A stretch of 16,899 bases of DNA from an uncultured Burkholderiaceae bacterium (lineage in GTDB: Bacteria; Pseudomonadota; Gammaproteobacteria; Burkholderiales; Burkholderiaceae_C), in the NCBI GenBank assembly GCA_938022295.1, contig CALIDR010000083.1:1-16899 (forward strand). The letters are read 5' to 3'. A program made the position numbers and the translations under genes. Positions 1 to 6,697 of this stretch are shown here, piece by piece. The notes beneath the pieces were generated by a model. That model made no database searches. It was not told the origin of the DNA and saw nothing but the letters and a program-made list of their open reading frames with translations. Position 1 is the stretch's first letter. Each line of letters opens with the position of its first letter.

Positions 1-1
1 C

Positions 2-661
2 GGCTCGGTGGTGCGCGTCGTCGGCCGCGCGCATCCGCCGGGCTCGCCCGCCGCGAAAAACGGCGACAAAGCCGGCGGCGTGAAGCCGAAGACCGAGGAT
101 CGGCCCGACGGCGACGACGACGACGGCTCGAGCGTCGGCAGCGGCGTCGTCATCGTCGACAGCGGCGTGATCCTGACCAACCTGCACGTCGTCGCCGGCG
201 CGCGCCACATCGAGGTCGTGTTCGCCGACGGCCTCGAGTCGCCGGCTTCGGTGATCAACGTGATGCCCGAGAACGACCTCGCCGTGCTGCGCGCGCACCG
301 CATCCCCGACGACCTGAAGTCGGCCACGATGCGCAGCACCGGCGACCTCAAGCCCGGCGACCGCGTGACCGCCGTCGGCTTCCCGTTCGGCATCGGCCCG
401 AGCGTGTCGCACGGCGTCGTCTCGGGCCTCAAGCGCGAGTTCCGCTCGCCGCAGGGCGAACGCGTGCTGACCAACCTGATCCAGTTCGACGCGATGGCCA
501 ACCCGGGCAGCTCGGGCGGGCCGCTGGTGACCGACGACGGCGAAGTCGTCGGCATCGTCACCGCGATCTACAACCCGGTGCAGGAGCGCTTCTTCGTCGG
601 CATCGGCTTCGCGGTGCCGATCGAGTCGGCCGCCGCCGGCGCCGGCCTGCCGCCGTTCTGA
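2..661 (+). CDS. Trypsin-like serine protease, HtrA/S1C family, no PDZ domain (5' end cut by window)
   Basis: The reading frame is open to the left edge, so the N-terminus (probably a signal peptide or membrane anchor) is missing; the GTG at 8 is unlikely to be the real start because GSVVRVVG resembles the SVV(R/N)V strand that opens HtrA protease domains. The catalytic triad is visible: His in TNLHVV (codon 185-187), Asp in NDLAVL (275-277) and Ser in GSSGGPLV (512-514). An Asp/Gly-rich loop (DDDDGSS) precedes the SGVVI strand. The protein ends right after the protease fold (GIGFAVPIES), so there is no C-terminal PDZ domain, unlike DegP/DegQ/DegS. It probably acts in the periplasm on misfolded or regulatory substrates. 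It lies 49 bp upstream of the MoxR gene on the same strand with no terminator between, so co-transcription is likely. Family is sure; substrate is unknown. Confidence 0.88.
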   Translation, partial: GSVVRVVGRAHPPGSPAAKNGDKAGGVKPKTEDRPDGDDDDGSSVGSGVVIVDSGVILTNLHVVAGARHIEVVFADGLESPASVINVMPENDLAVLRAHRIPDDLKSATMRSTGDLKPGDRVTAVGFPFGIGPSVSHGVVSGLKREFRSPQGERVLTNLIQFDAMANPGSSGGPLVTDDGEVVGIVTAIYNPVQERFFVGIGFAVPIESAAAGAGLPPF

Positions 662-710
662 GCGCCGCTGCCCCGCCCGCCTTCTTCCCACCCCTCGCGA
701 AAGCCCCTCG

Positions 711-1727
711 ATGAGCCTCAACACCCTCGGCAGCAGTCCCGTCGAAACCGGCGCCCTGATGGAGCGCGTGCTCTACGAAGTCAAACGCGTCGTCGTCGGC
801 CAGGACCGCTTCCTCGAGCGCGTGCTGGTGGCGATGCTGGCCCAGGGCCACCTGCTCGTCGAAGGCGTGCCGGGGCTGGCCAAGACGCTGACCGTGAAGA
901 CGCTCGCGCAGACGCTGCGCGGCCAGTTCAAGCGCATCCAGTTCACGCCGGACCTGGTGCCCGCCGACCTCGTCGGCACGCGGATCTACAACCAGAAGAC
1001 GGGCGACTTCAGCACCACGCTGGGCCCGGTGTTCACGAACCTGCTGCTGGCCGACGAGATCAACCGCGCCCCGGCCAAAGTACAGAGCGCGCTGCTCGAG
1101 GTGATGCAGGAGCGGCAGGTGACGATCGCCGGCGAGACGCACAAGGTGCCCGAGCCCTTCCTCGTGATGGCGACCCAGAACCCGATCGAGACCGAGGGCA
1201 CGTACCCGCTGCCCGAGGCGCAGGTCGACCGCTTCATGATGAAGGTGCTCGTCGGCTACCCGAGCGAGGAAGAGGAGTTCGTGATCGTCGACCGCGTCAC
1301 CGGGCCGAAGATCGACGTCGTGCCGGTGTGCGACACCGCGCAGCTGCAGGTGCTGCAGAAGGAGTGCCGCAAGGTCTACGTCGACCCGTCGCTGATGCAG
1401 TACGCGGTCAGGCTCGTGGCCGCCACGCGCGAGCCGGCCAAGGTGGGTCTGGCGGACCTGCAGAAGTACGTGACCTTCGGCGCCAGCCCGCGCGCGACGA
1501 TCGGCCTCATCGAAGGCGGACGCGCGCTCGCCTTTCTGCGCGGGCGCAGCTACATGCTGCCCGAGGACGTGATCGACATCGCGCCGGACGTGCTGCGCCA
1601 CCGCATGTCGCTGAGCTACGAGGCGCTGTCCGACGGCCAGAGCGCCGACGCGCTCGTCGCCAGGATCATGCAGAAGGTGCCGGCACCCGACATGCCGCTG
1701 CAGACCCATGTCCAGGTCGCGGCCTGA
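711..1727 (+). CDS. MoxR-family AAA+ ATPase
   Basis: A 338-residue cytoplasmic ATPase of normal MoxR length. Visible motifs are Walker A GVPGLAKT (residues 52-59), Walker B LLLADE (111-116) followed by INRAP, sensor 1 ATQNPIE (154-160) and an arginine-finger region EAQVDRF (R174). The C-terminal lid follows. MoxR ATPases act as chaperones that load metals or assemble complexes, typically together with DUF58 and von Willebrand factor A (VWA) proteins; the next two genes are exactly those partners. The ATG at 711 gives the family's usual N-terminus; the SD before it is weak. The 3' end overlaps the DUF58 gene by 20 bases, which suggests translational coupling. The client protein is not evident from the sequence. 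Confidence 0.95.
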   Translation: MSLNTLGSSPVETGALMERVLYEVKRVVVGQDRFLERVLVAMLAQGHLLVEGVPGLAKTLTVKTLAQTLRGQFKRIQFTPDLVPADLVGTRIYNQKTGDFSTTLGPVFTNLLLADEINRAPAKVQSALLEVMQERQVTIAGETHKVPEPFLVMATQNPIETEGTYPLPEAQVDRFMMKVLVGYPSEEEEFVIVDRVTGPKIDVVPVCDTAQLQVLQKECRKVYVDPSLMQYAVRLVAATREPAKVGLADLQKYVTFGASPRATIGLIEGGRALAFLRGRSYMLPEDVIDIAPDVLRHRMSLSYEALSDGQSADALVARIMQKVPAPDMPLQTHVQVAA

Positions 1728-2685
1728 GGCCGCCGCCGCGCCGGCGAAGCGCGCGGCCGGGCATGCCGAGCACGTGCTCAACCGGCTCGACTGGACGGTG
1801 ATCCGCCGCCTCGACGGCGCGCTGCAGGGCGACTACCGGTCGTTGTTCCGCGGCGTCGGGCTCGACCTGGCCGACCTGCGCGAGTATCAGCACCACGACG
1901 ACCCGCGCCACATCGACTGGAACGTCACCGCGCGGCTGCAGGTCCCGCACGTGCGGCAGTACGACGAGGACCGCGACGTCACCGCCTGGTTCCTCGTCGA
2001 CCTGAGCCCGTCGGTGGGCTTCGGCTCGAGCGTCAGCAAGACCGACATCGCGGTGCAGTTCACCGCCGTCGTCGCCCGGCTGCTGACGCGGCGGGGCAAC
2101 CGCGTCGGCGCGATGCTGTACGGCCACGAGGTCGACACCGTCGTGCCCGCGGGCAGCGGGCGCCAGCAGGTGCTGCAGATCATGCACCGCATGATGCACC
2201 GCCCGCCGCCGCGGCCGATGCCCGGCGGCACGCAGCTCGCGGAGCTGCTGCGCGCGGCGCTGAACACGATCAAGCGCCGCTCGATCGTGTTCGTCGTCTC
2301 CGACTTCATCAGCGCGCCGGGCTGGGACGTGCCGCTGGGCATGCTCGCGTCGCGCCACGACGTGGTCGCGGTGCGGCTGTACGACCCGCTCGAGATGGAC
2401 CTGCCCGATCTCGGCCTGGTCGTGATGCAGGACGCCGAGACCGGCGAGCAGATCGTCGTCGACACCCAGGCCAAGGGCTTCCGCCACCGCTTCGCCACTG
2501 CCGCGCGGCGGCGCGAGGCCGAGCTGCGCGACGGCCTGGCGCGTGCCGGCGTCGACACGCTCGAGCTGGCCACCGACGACGACCTCGCCCATACCGTGAC
2601 CCGCTTCGCGCAGCTGCGCAAGCGCCGCGTGCAGCTGACCGCCGGCGGTGCGCTGCCCGCGCACCTGAAGCCGCAAGGAGCCTGA
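1708..2685 (+). CDS. DUF58 domain-containing protein (MoxR partner)
   Basis: A 325-residue protein carrying the DUF58 signature DDPRHIDWNVTAR (residues 64-76). It is followed by a VWA-like segment LVDLSPSVGFG (96-106), whose D98-x-S100-x-S102 has the spacing of a metal-ion-dependent adhesion site (MIDAS). The preceding GDYRSLFRGVGLDLADLREY is also typical of the family. There is no signal peptide or membrane segment, so it is probably cytoplasmic or peripheral. The start lies inside the end of the MoxR gene (20-bp overlap, no clear SD), consistent with coupled translation. An AAGGAG serving the next gene sits just before its stop. The family is found with MoxR ATPases and VWA proteins; its biochemical role is not established. 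Confidence 0.93.
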   Translation: MSRSRPEAAAAPAKRAAGHAEHVLNRLDWTVIRRLDGALQGDYRSLFRGVGLDLADLREYQHHDDPRHIDWNVTARLQVPHVRQYDEDRDVTAWFLVDLSPSVGFGSSVSKTDIAVQFTAVVARLLTRRGNRVGAMLYGHEVDTVVPAGSGRQQVLQIMHRMMHRPPPRPMPGGTQLAELLRAALNTIKRRSIVFVVSDFISAPGWDVPLGMLASRHDVVAVRLYDPLEMDLPDLGLVVMQDAETGEQIVVDTQAKGFRHRFATAARRREAELRDGLARAGVDTLELATDDDLAHTVTRFAQLRKRRVQLTAGGALPAHLKPQGA

Positions 2686-2688
2686 GCC

Positions 2689-3720
2689 ATGAGTTTCCTC
2701 TGGCCGACGATGCTGTGGACCCTGGCGTTGCTGCCGCTGCTGGTGCTGCTGTACCTGTGGCTGCTGCGGCGCCGCAAGCGCGTCGCGCTGCCGTACGCCA
2801 ACCTCGCCCTGGTGAAGGAGGCGATGGGCAAGCGCGTCGGCTGGCGCCGCCACGTGCCGCCCGCGCTGCTGCTGTGCGCGATCGCGGCGATGCTGGTGGC
2901 CACCGCGCGCCCGGCGGCGGTGATCACGCTGCCGCTGGCGGAGCAGACGATCATCCTCGCGATGGACGTCTCGGGCAGCATGCGCGCCACCGACGTGCAG
3001 CCCAGCCGCCTCGAGGCGATGCAGGCCGCGGGCAAGGCCTTCCTCGCCGACCTGCCGCGCAGCGTGCGCGTGGGCGTGGTCAGCTTCGCGGGCACGGCGG
3101 CGATCGTGCAGCCGCCCACCTTCAGCCGCGAGGACGTCGTCGCCGCAATCGACCGCTTCCAGCTCCAGCGCGCCACCGCGATCGGCAGCGGCATCATCCT
3201 GTCGCTGGCGGCGCTGTTCCCCGACGCCGGCATCGACCTGAGCAACGTCACCGGCCAGCGCAACATGCCGGCGCCGCTCGGCCAGCAGCCCGAGCGCCAG
3301 GAGTTCACGCCGGTGGAGCCGGGCTCGTACAACTCGGGCGCGATCATCCTGCTCACCGACGGCCAGCGCACCACCGGCCCCGACCCGGTCGAGGCGGCGA
3401 CGATGGCCGCCGACCGCGGCGTCAAGGTCTACACGGTGGGCATCGGCACCAAGGAGGGCGACGTGATCGGCTTCGAGGGCTGGACGATGCGCGTGCGCCT
3501 GGACGAGGACACGCTCAAGCACATCGCGCAGATCACGCGCGCCGAGTACTTCTACGCCGGCACCGCCGAGGACCTGAAGAAGATCTACCAGGGCCTGTCC
3601 AGCCGCATGGTGATGGAAAAGAAGGAGACCGAGATCAGCGGCCTGTTCGCCGCCGCCGGTGCGCTGCTGACGCTGCTGGCCGCCGGCCTGTCGCTCGTCT
3701 GGTTCAACCGCATCATGTGA
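2689..3720 (+). CDS. Membrane-anchored VWA domain protein (BatA-like)
   Basis: A 343-residue inner-membrane protein. It has an N-terminal TM helix (about residues 8-26) followed by basic RRRKR, a second TM helix (57-74), a VWA domain with the MIDAS motif D93-V-S95-G-S97, the TAIGSG loop (T163) and ILLTDG (D224), and a C-terminal TM helix (about 316-340). This is the BatA/aerotolerance-operon topology with the VWA domain outside the membrane. An AAGGAG at 2675-2680 gives an 8-nt SD spacing to the ATG. Spacing to DUF58 is 3 bp, so it is the last gene of a MoxR-DUF58-VWA operon. No BatB, BatD or TPR protein follows; the next gene is convergent. The VWA domain probably binds the complex's substrate through a divalent metal. 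Confidence 0.93.
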   Translation: MSFLWPTMLWTLALLPLLVLLYLWLLRRRKRVALPYANLALVKEAMGKRVGWRRHVPPALLLCAIAAMLVATARPAAVITLPLAEQTIILAMDVSGSMRATDVQPSRLEAMQAAGKAFLADLPRSVRVGVVSFAGTAAIVQPPTFSREDVVAAIDRFQLQRATAIGSGIILSLAALFPDAGIDLSNVTGQRNMPAPLGQQPERQEFTPVEPGSYNSGAIILLTDGQRTTGPDPVEAATMAADRGVKVYTVGIGTKEGDVIGFEGWTMRVRLDEDTLKHIAQITRAEYFYAGTAEDLKKIYQGLSSRMVMEKKETEISGLFAAAGALLTLLAAGLSLVWFNRIM

Positions 3721-3768
3721 CGGCGGGCGCGGCGCTTCGAGGCCCGGCGCGGCCCGCGCGCCGGCGCG

Positions 3769-4452
3769 CTACTGCACCACGCCCTTGACGAGCCGCAGCT
3801 GGCGCGCGCAGCGCGCCGCGAGTTGCGGATCGTGGGTGACGACGACGAGCGCCATGCCCCGCTCGCGGCACTGGGCGAGCATCAGCTCGAACACCGAGTC
3901 GGCGGTGTCGCGGTCGAGGTTGCCGGTGGGCTCGTCGGCGAGCACGCACGCCGGCTCGGTGACGAGCGCGCGCGCGAGCGCCACCCGCTGGCGCTCGCCG
4001 CCCGAGAGCTCCGACGGCCGGTGGCGCACGCGCTCGGCGAGGCCCACGCGCGCGAGCACCTCGCGCGCCGCCGCGCGCGCCGGCGCCGGTGCCACGCGGC
4101 GGATGCGCAGCGGCATCGCGACGTTGTCCAGCGCGCTGAACTCGGGCAGCAGGTGGTGGAACTGGTAGACGCAGCCCAGGTGCCGGTTGCGCCAGCGCCC
4201 CTGTTCGGCGGCGTTCATCGCCGCCAGGTCGCGGCCCTGCAGCGCCACCGTGCCGGCGCTGGGCGCATCCAGCCCGCCGAGCAGGTGCAGCAGCGTGCTC
4301 TTGCCCGAGCCCGAGGCGCCGACGATGGCCAGCGTCTCGCCCGCGTGCACGTCCAGGTCGACGCCGCGCAGCACCTCGACGTCCAGCGGCCCTTCGTGGA
4401 ACCGCTTGCGCAGGCCGCGGGCGGCGAGCACCGCCGGCGCGGCGTCACTCAT
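3769..4452 (-). CDS. lolD: Lipoprotein-releasing ABC transporter, ATPase LolD
   Basis: A 227-residue ABC ATPase. It has Walker A GASGSGKST (residues 45-53), the Q-loop within CVYQFHHLLPEFSALDNV (Q97), signature LSGGE (149-153), Walker B CVLADEPT (169-176) and the switch histidine in VVTHD (H207). The YQFHHLLPEF(S/T)ALDNV stretch is characteristic of LolD and separates it from MacB/FtsE-type ATPases. It powers extraction of outer-membrane lipoproteins from the inner membrane to LolA. The start ATG overlaps the end of the permease gene by 8 bases (ATGAGTGA), so the two are translationally coupled. Confidence 0.96.
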   Translation of the reverse strand: MSDAAPAVLAARGLRKRFHEGPLDVEVLRGVDLDVHAGETLAIVGASGSGKSTLLHLLGGLDAPSAGTVALQGRDLAAMNAAEQGRWRNRHLGCVYQFHHLLPEFSALDNVAMPLRIRRVAPAPARAAAREVLARVGLAERVRHRPSELSGGERQRVALARALVTEPACVLADEPTGNLDRDTADSVFELMLAQCRERGMALVVVTHDPQLAARCARQLRLVKGVVQ

Positions 4453-5701
4453 AGCGCAGCGCCTCGGCCGGGTTGACGCGGCTCGCCCTCCAGCTCGGGT
4501 AGATCGTCGCCAGGAACGCGAGCACGAGCGAGATCACCGCGATCGGCACGATGTCGGCGCGCTGCGGGTCGCTCGGCATGCGGCTGATCAGGTAGATGCT
4601 GCCGGGCAGGAACGCGACGCCGAGCAGCCGCTCGATCGCCGGCACGATGACGTCGACGTGGTAGGCCACCAGCAGCCCGAGCGTGACGCCGAGCGCGGTG
4701 CCGACGATGCCGGCGGTGGCCCCCTGGACGACGAAGATGCCCATGATCGAGCGCGGGCTCGCGCCCAGCGTGCGCAGGATCGCGATGTCGGCGCGCTTGT
4801 CGGTCACCGTCATCACGAGCGTGCTGACGAGGTTGAACGCCGCCACCGCGACGATCAGCGTCAGGATGATGAACATCAGCCGCTTCTCGATCTGCACGGC
4901 GTCGAACCACTGGCGGTTGGTGCGCGTCCAGTCGCGCACGACGACGTCGGCGCCGAGGCTGCGTGCGAGCTCGACCGCCACGCTGCGCGCCGCGTGTACG
5001 TCGGAAAGGCGCAGCTGCACGCCCGTGGGCCCCTCGACGCGGAACAGCGCCGCCGCGTCGCGCAGGTGGATCAGCGCGAGCGCGCTGTCGTACTCGTAGT
5101 GCCCGGCGTCGAACGTGCCCACGAGCGTGAACTGGCGCAGGCGCGGGATCACGCCGGCCGGCGTCACCTGCCCGCTCGGGGCGACGAGGGTCACCTTGTC
5201 GCCCACGCGCAGGCCGAGCAGGCGCGCGAGCTCGCCGCCGAGCACGATGTGCCACTCGCCAGGGCGCAGCTGCGCGAGCGTCGTGTCGCGCAGCCGCGCC
5301 GCGAGATCGGTGACCGTCGCCTCGGCGTCGGGCTCGATGCCGCGCACGACGGCGCCGCGCATGTCCTCGCCGCGCGCGAGCAGCGCCTGCGCGGCGACGA
5401 ACGGCGCGGCGCCGACCACCTGCGGGTTCGCCTGCGCCTGCGCCGCGGTGGCCTCCCAGTCGGCCAGCGCCCCGCCGTCGGCGGCGTAGACCTCGACGTG
5501 CGAGATCACGCTCAGCATGCGGTCGCGCACCTCCTTCTGGAAGCCGTTCATCACGCTGAGCACGATGATGAGCGCCGCCACGCCGAGCGCGATGCCGAGC
5601 ATCGACACGCCGGAGATGAACGAGATGAAGCCGTTGCGCCGCCCGGCGCGGCCGGCACGCGTGTAGCGCCAGCCGACCTGCAGCTCGTACAGGAGGTTCA
5701 C
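4445..5701 (-). CDS. lolC: Lipoprotein-releasing ABC transporter permease, LolC/E (LolF-type) family
   Basis: A 418-residue permease with the MacB/FtsX-like layout. It has an N-terminal amphipathic segment and TM1 (about 25-52, FISFISGVSMLGIALG), a large periplasmic domain (about 55-270), then three TM helices (about 276-298, 320-345 and 386-405), ending in the family tail WRASRVNPAEALRYE. With LolD it forms the complex that hands lipoproteins to LolA. Only one permease gene is present between lolD and the divergent neighbour, so it may work as a homodimer (LolDF type) rather than as a LolC-LolE heterodimer; a distant lolE cannot be excluded. The start is GTG at 5701 without a visible SD. C versus E assignment is not secure. 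Confidence 0.93.
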   Translation of the reverse strand: MNLLYELQVGWRYTRAGRAGRRNGFISFISGVSMLGIALGVAALIIVLSVMNGFQKEVRDRMLSVISHVEVYAADGGALADWEATAAQAQANPQVVGAAPFVAAQALLARGEDMRGAVVRGIEPDAEATVTDLAARLRDTTLAQLRPGEWHIVLGGELARLLGLRVGDKVTLVAPSGQVTPAGVIPRLRQFTLVGTFDAGHYEYDSALALIHLRDAAALFRVEGPTGVQLRLSDVHAARSVAVELARSLGADVVVRDWTRTNRQWFDAVQIEKRLMFIILTLIVAVAAFNLVSTLVMTVTDKRADIAILRTLGASPRSIMGIFVVQGATAGIVGTALGVTLGLLVAYHVDVIVPAIERLLGVAFLPGSIYLISRMPSDPQRADIVPIAVISLVLAFLATIYPSWRASRVNPAEALRYE

Positions 5702-5750
5702 AGGGCCGGCATGCTAACCGAGCGGGCCTGCCCCGCCCGGACCCGGTGGC

Positions 5751-5769
5751 GGCCGGGATAATCCCGGCC
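5751..5769. promoter_or_regulatory. Perfect 8-bp inverted repeat around a -10-like GATAAT, one base before a start codon
   Basis: GGCCGGGA-TAA-TCCCGGCC reads the same on both strands apart from the 3-base centre. The + strand contains GATAAT (5757-5762), a good -10 match, and the ATG of the next gene begins at 5771, nine bases after it. A transcript initiated from this element would have about two untranslated bases. No convincing -35 is seen. The inverted repeat could instead be an operator or a small hairpin; it lies in the 69-bp divergent gap between lolC and the COG4255-type gene. Confidence 0.4.
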
Positions 5770-5770
5770 G

Positions 5771-6697
5771 ATGCATCTCGTCGTCCCGTTCGCCGCGCCG
5801 CTGGCCCCAGCGGCGCGGCAGGCGCTGCCCCCGCTGCCGGCGCTCGAGGCGCTGCTGCCGCGGCTCGGGCAGCGCACCGCCGACGCGGGCGACGAGTGGT
5901 CGCTGTCGCCACCGCACGAGCGGGCGCTGGCACGCGCGCTGGGCCTGGCCGGCGGCGACGGCGCGCTGCCCTGGGCCGCGCTCGAGGCGGCACGACGCGG
6001 CGTCGACCCCGGCGACCGCGCCTGGGGCCTGCTGACGCCGGTGCACCTGCACCTCGGCACCGAGCAGGTCAGCCTGCTCGACCCGGCCGCGCTCGCGCTC
6101 GACGACGCGACGTCGCGCGCGCTGCTGGCCGCGGTCGAGGACCTGTTCACCAGCGAAGGCGCGGCGCTGGTGTGGCTCGACGCGACGCGCTGGCTCGTCG
6201 CCCACGAGTCGCTGCACGAACTGCCCACCGCGTCGCTCGACCGCGTGATCGGCCGCCACGTCGACCGCTGGCTGCCCGACGCGCCGCAGGCGCGGCTGTG
6301 GCGCCGCCTGCAGAACGAGGTCCAGATGCTGCTGTACACGCACCCGATCAACGCCGAGCGCGAGGCGCAAGGGCGGCTCACGGTCAACTCGGTGTGGCTG
6401 AGCGGCTGCGGCCGCCGCCAGCGCGTGGCCGAGCCGCCCGGGCTCGCCGTCGACGACCGGCTGCGCGGCCCGGCGCTGGCCGAGGACTGGCCCGCCTGGG
6501 CCGACGCCTGGCGCGCGCTCGACGCCGGGCCGATCGCGGCGCTGGGCGACGCCGTGCGGCGCGGCGAGCCGGCGGCGCTGACGCTGTGCGGCGAGCGCGC
6601 GGCGCTTCGGCTCGAGCCGGCGCCGCGCCGCTTCTGGCAACGCCTGACCGGCGGCGGCGCGGCGACGCGGCCAGCCGCGGTGCTGGAGACGCTGTGA
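5771..6697 (+). CDS. Conserved protein of unclear function (COG4255 type, often labelled phosphoglycerate mutase), upstream of recJ
   Basis: A 308-residue soluble protein with no signal peptide or membrane helix. It resembles a betaproteobacterial family that travels with recJ. The best-preserved-looking stretches are TPVHLHLGTEQVSLLDP in the first half and NEVQMLLYTHPINAER with LTVNSVWLSGCG in the second. Databases commonly label relatives 'phosphoglycerate mutase', but I can see neither an RHG histidine motif nor an alkaline-phosphatase-type metal motif, so I would not transfer that function. The ATG at 5771 fits the family N-terminus (MHLVVPFA). Its stop overlaps the recJ start (GTGA), so the two are coupled; a function linked to RecJ is possible but unproven. 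Confidence 0.8.
   Translation: MHLVVPFAAPLAPAARQALPPLPALEALLPRLGQRTADAGDEWSLSPPHERALARALGLAGGDGALPWAALEAARRGVDPGDRAWGLLTPVHLHLGTEQVSLLDPAALALDDATSRALLAAVEDLFTSEGAALVWLDATRWLVAHESLHELPTASLDRVIGRHVDRWLPDAPQARLWRRLQNEVQMLLYTHPINAEREAQGRLTVNSVWLSGCGRRQRVAEPPGLAVDDRLRGPALAEDWPAWADAWRALDAGPIAALGDAVRRGEPAALTLCGERAALRLEPAPRRFWQRLTGGGAATRPAAVLETL

Noticed and set aside
111..125. GAC triplet run in the protease gene as a microsatellite
   Set aside because: Only four to five units encoding an acidic loop; too short to treat as a repeat element.
1666..3522. 618-residue open frame on the - strand opposite DUF58/VWA
   Set aside because: Low-complexity Arg/His/Ala translation with no domain; the + strand genes are certain.
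3756..3769. 14-bp palindrome GCGCGCCGGCGCGC between the VWA and lolD stops
   Set aside because: Only G and C, no loop, in GC-saturated sequence; easily arises by chance, and it overlaps the lolD stop.
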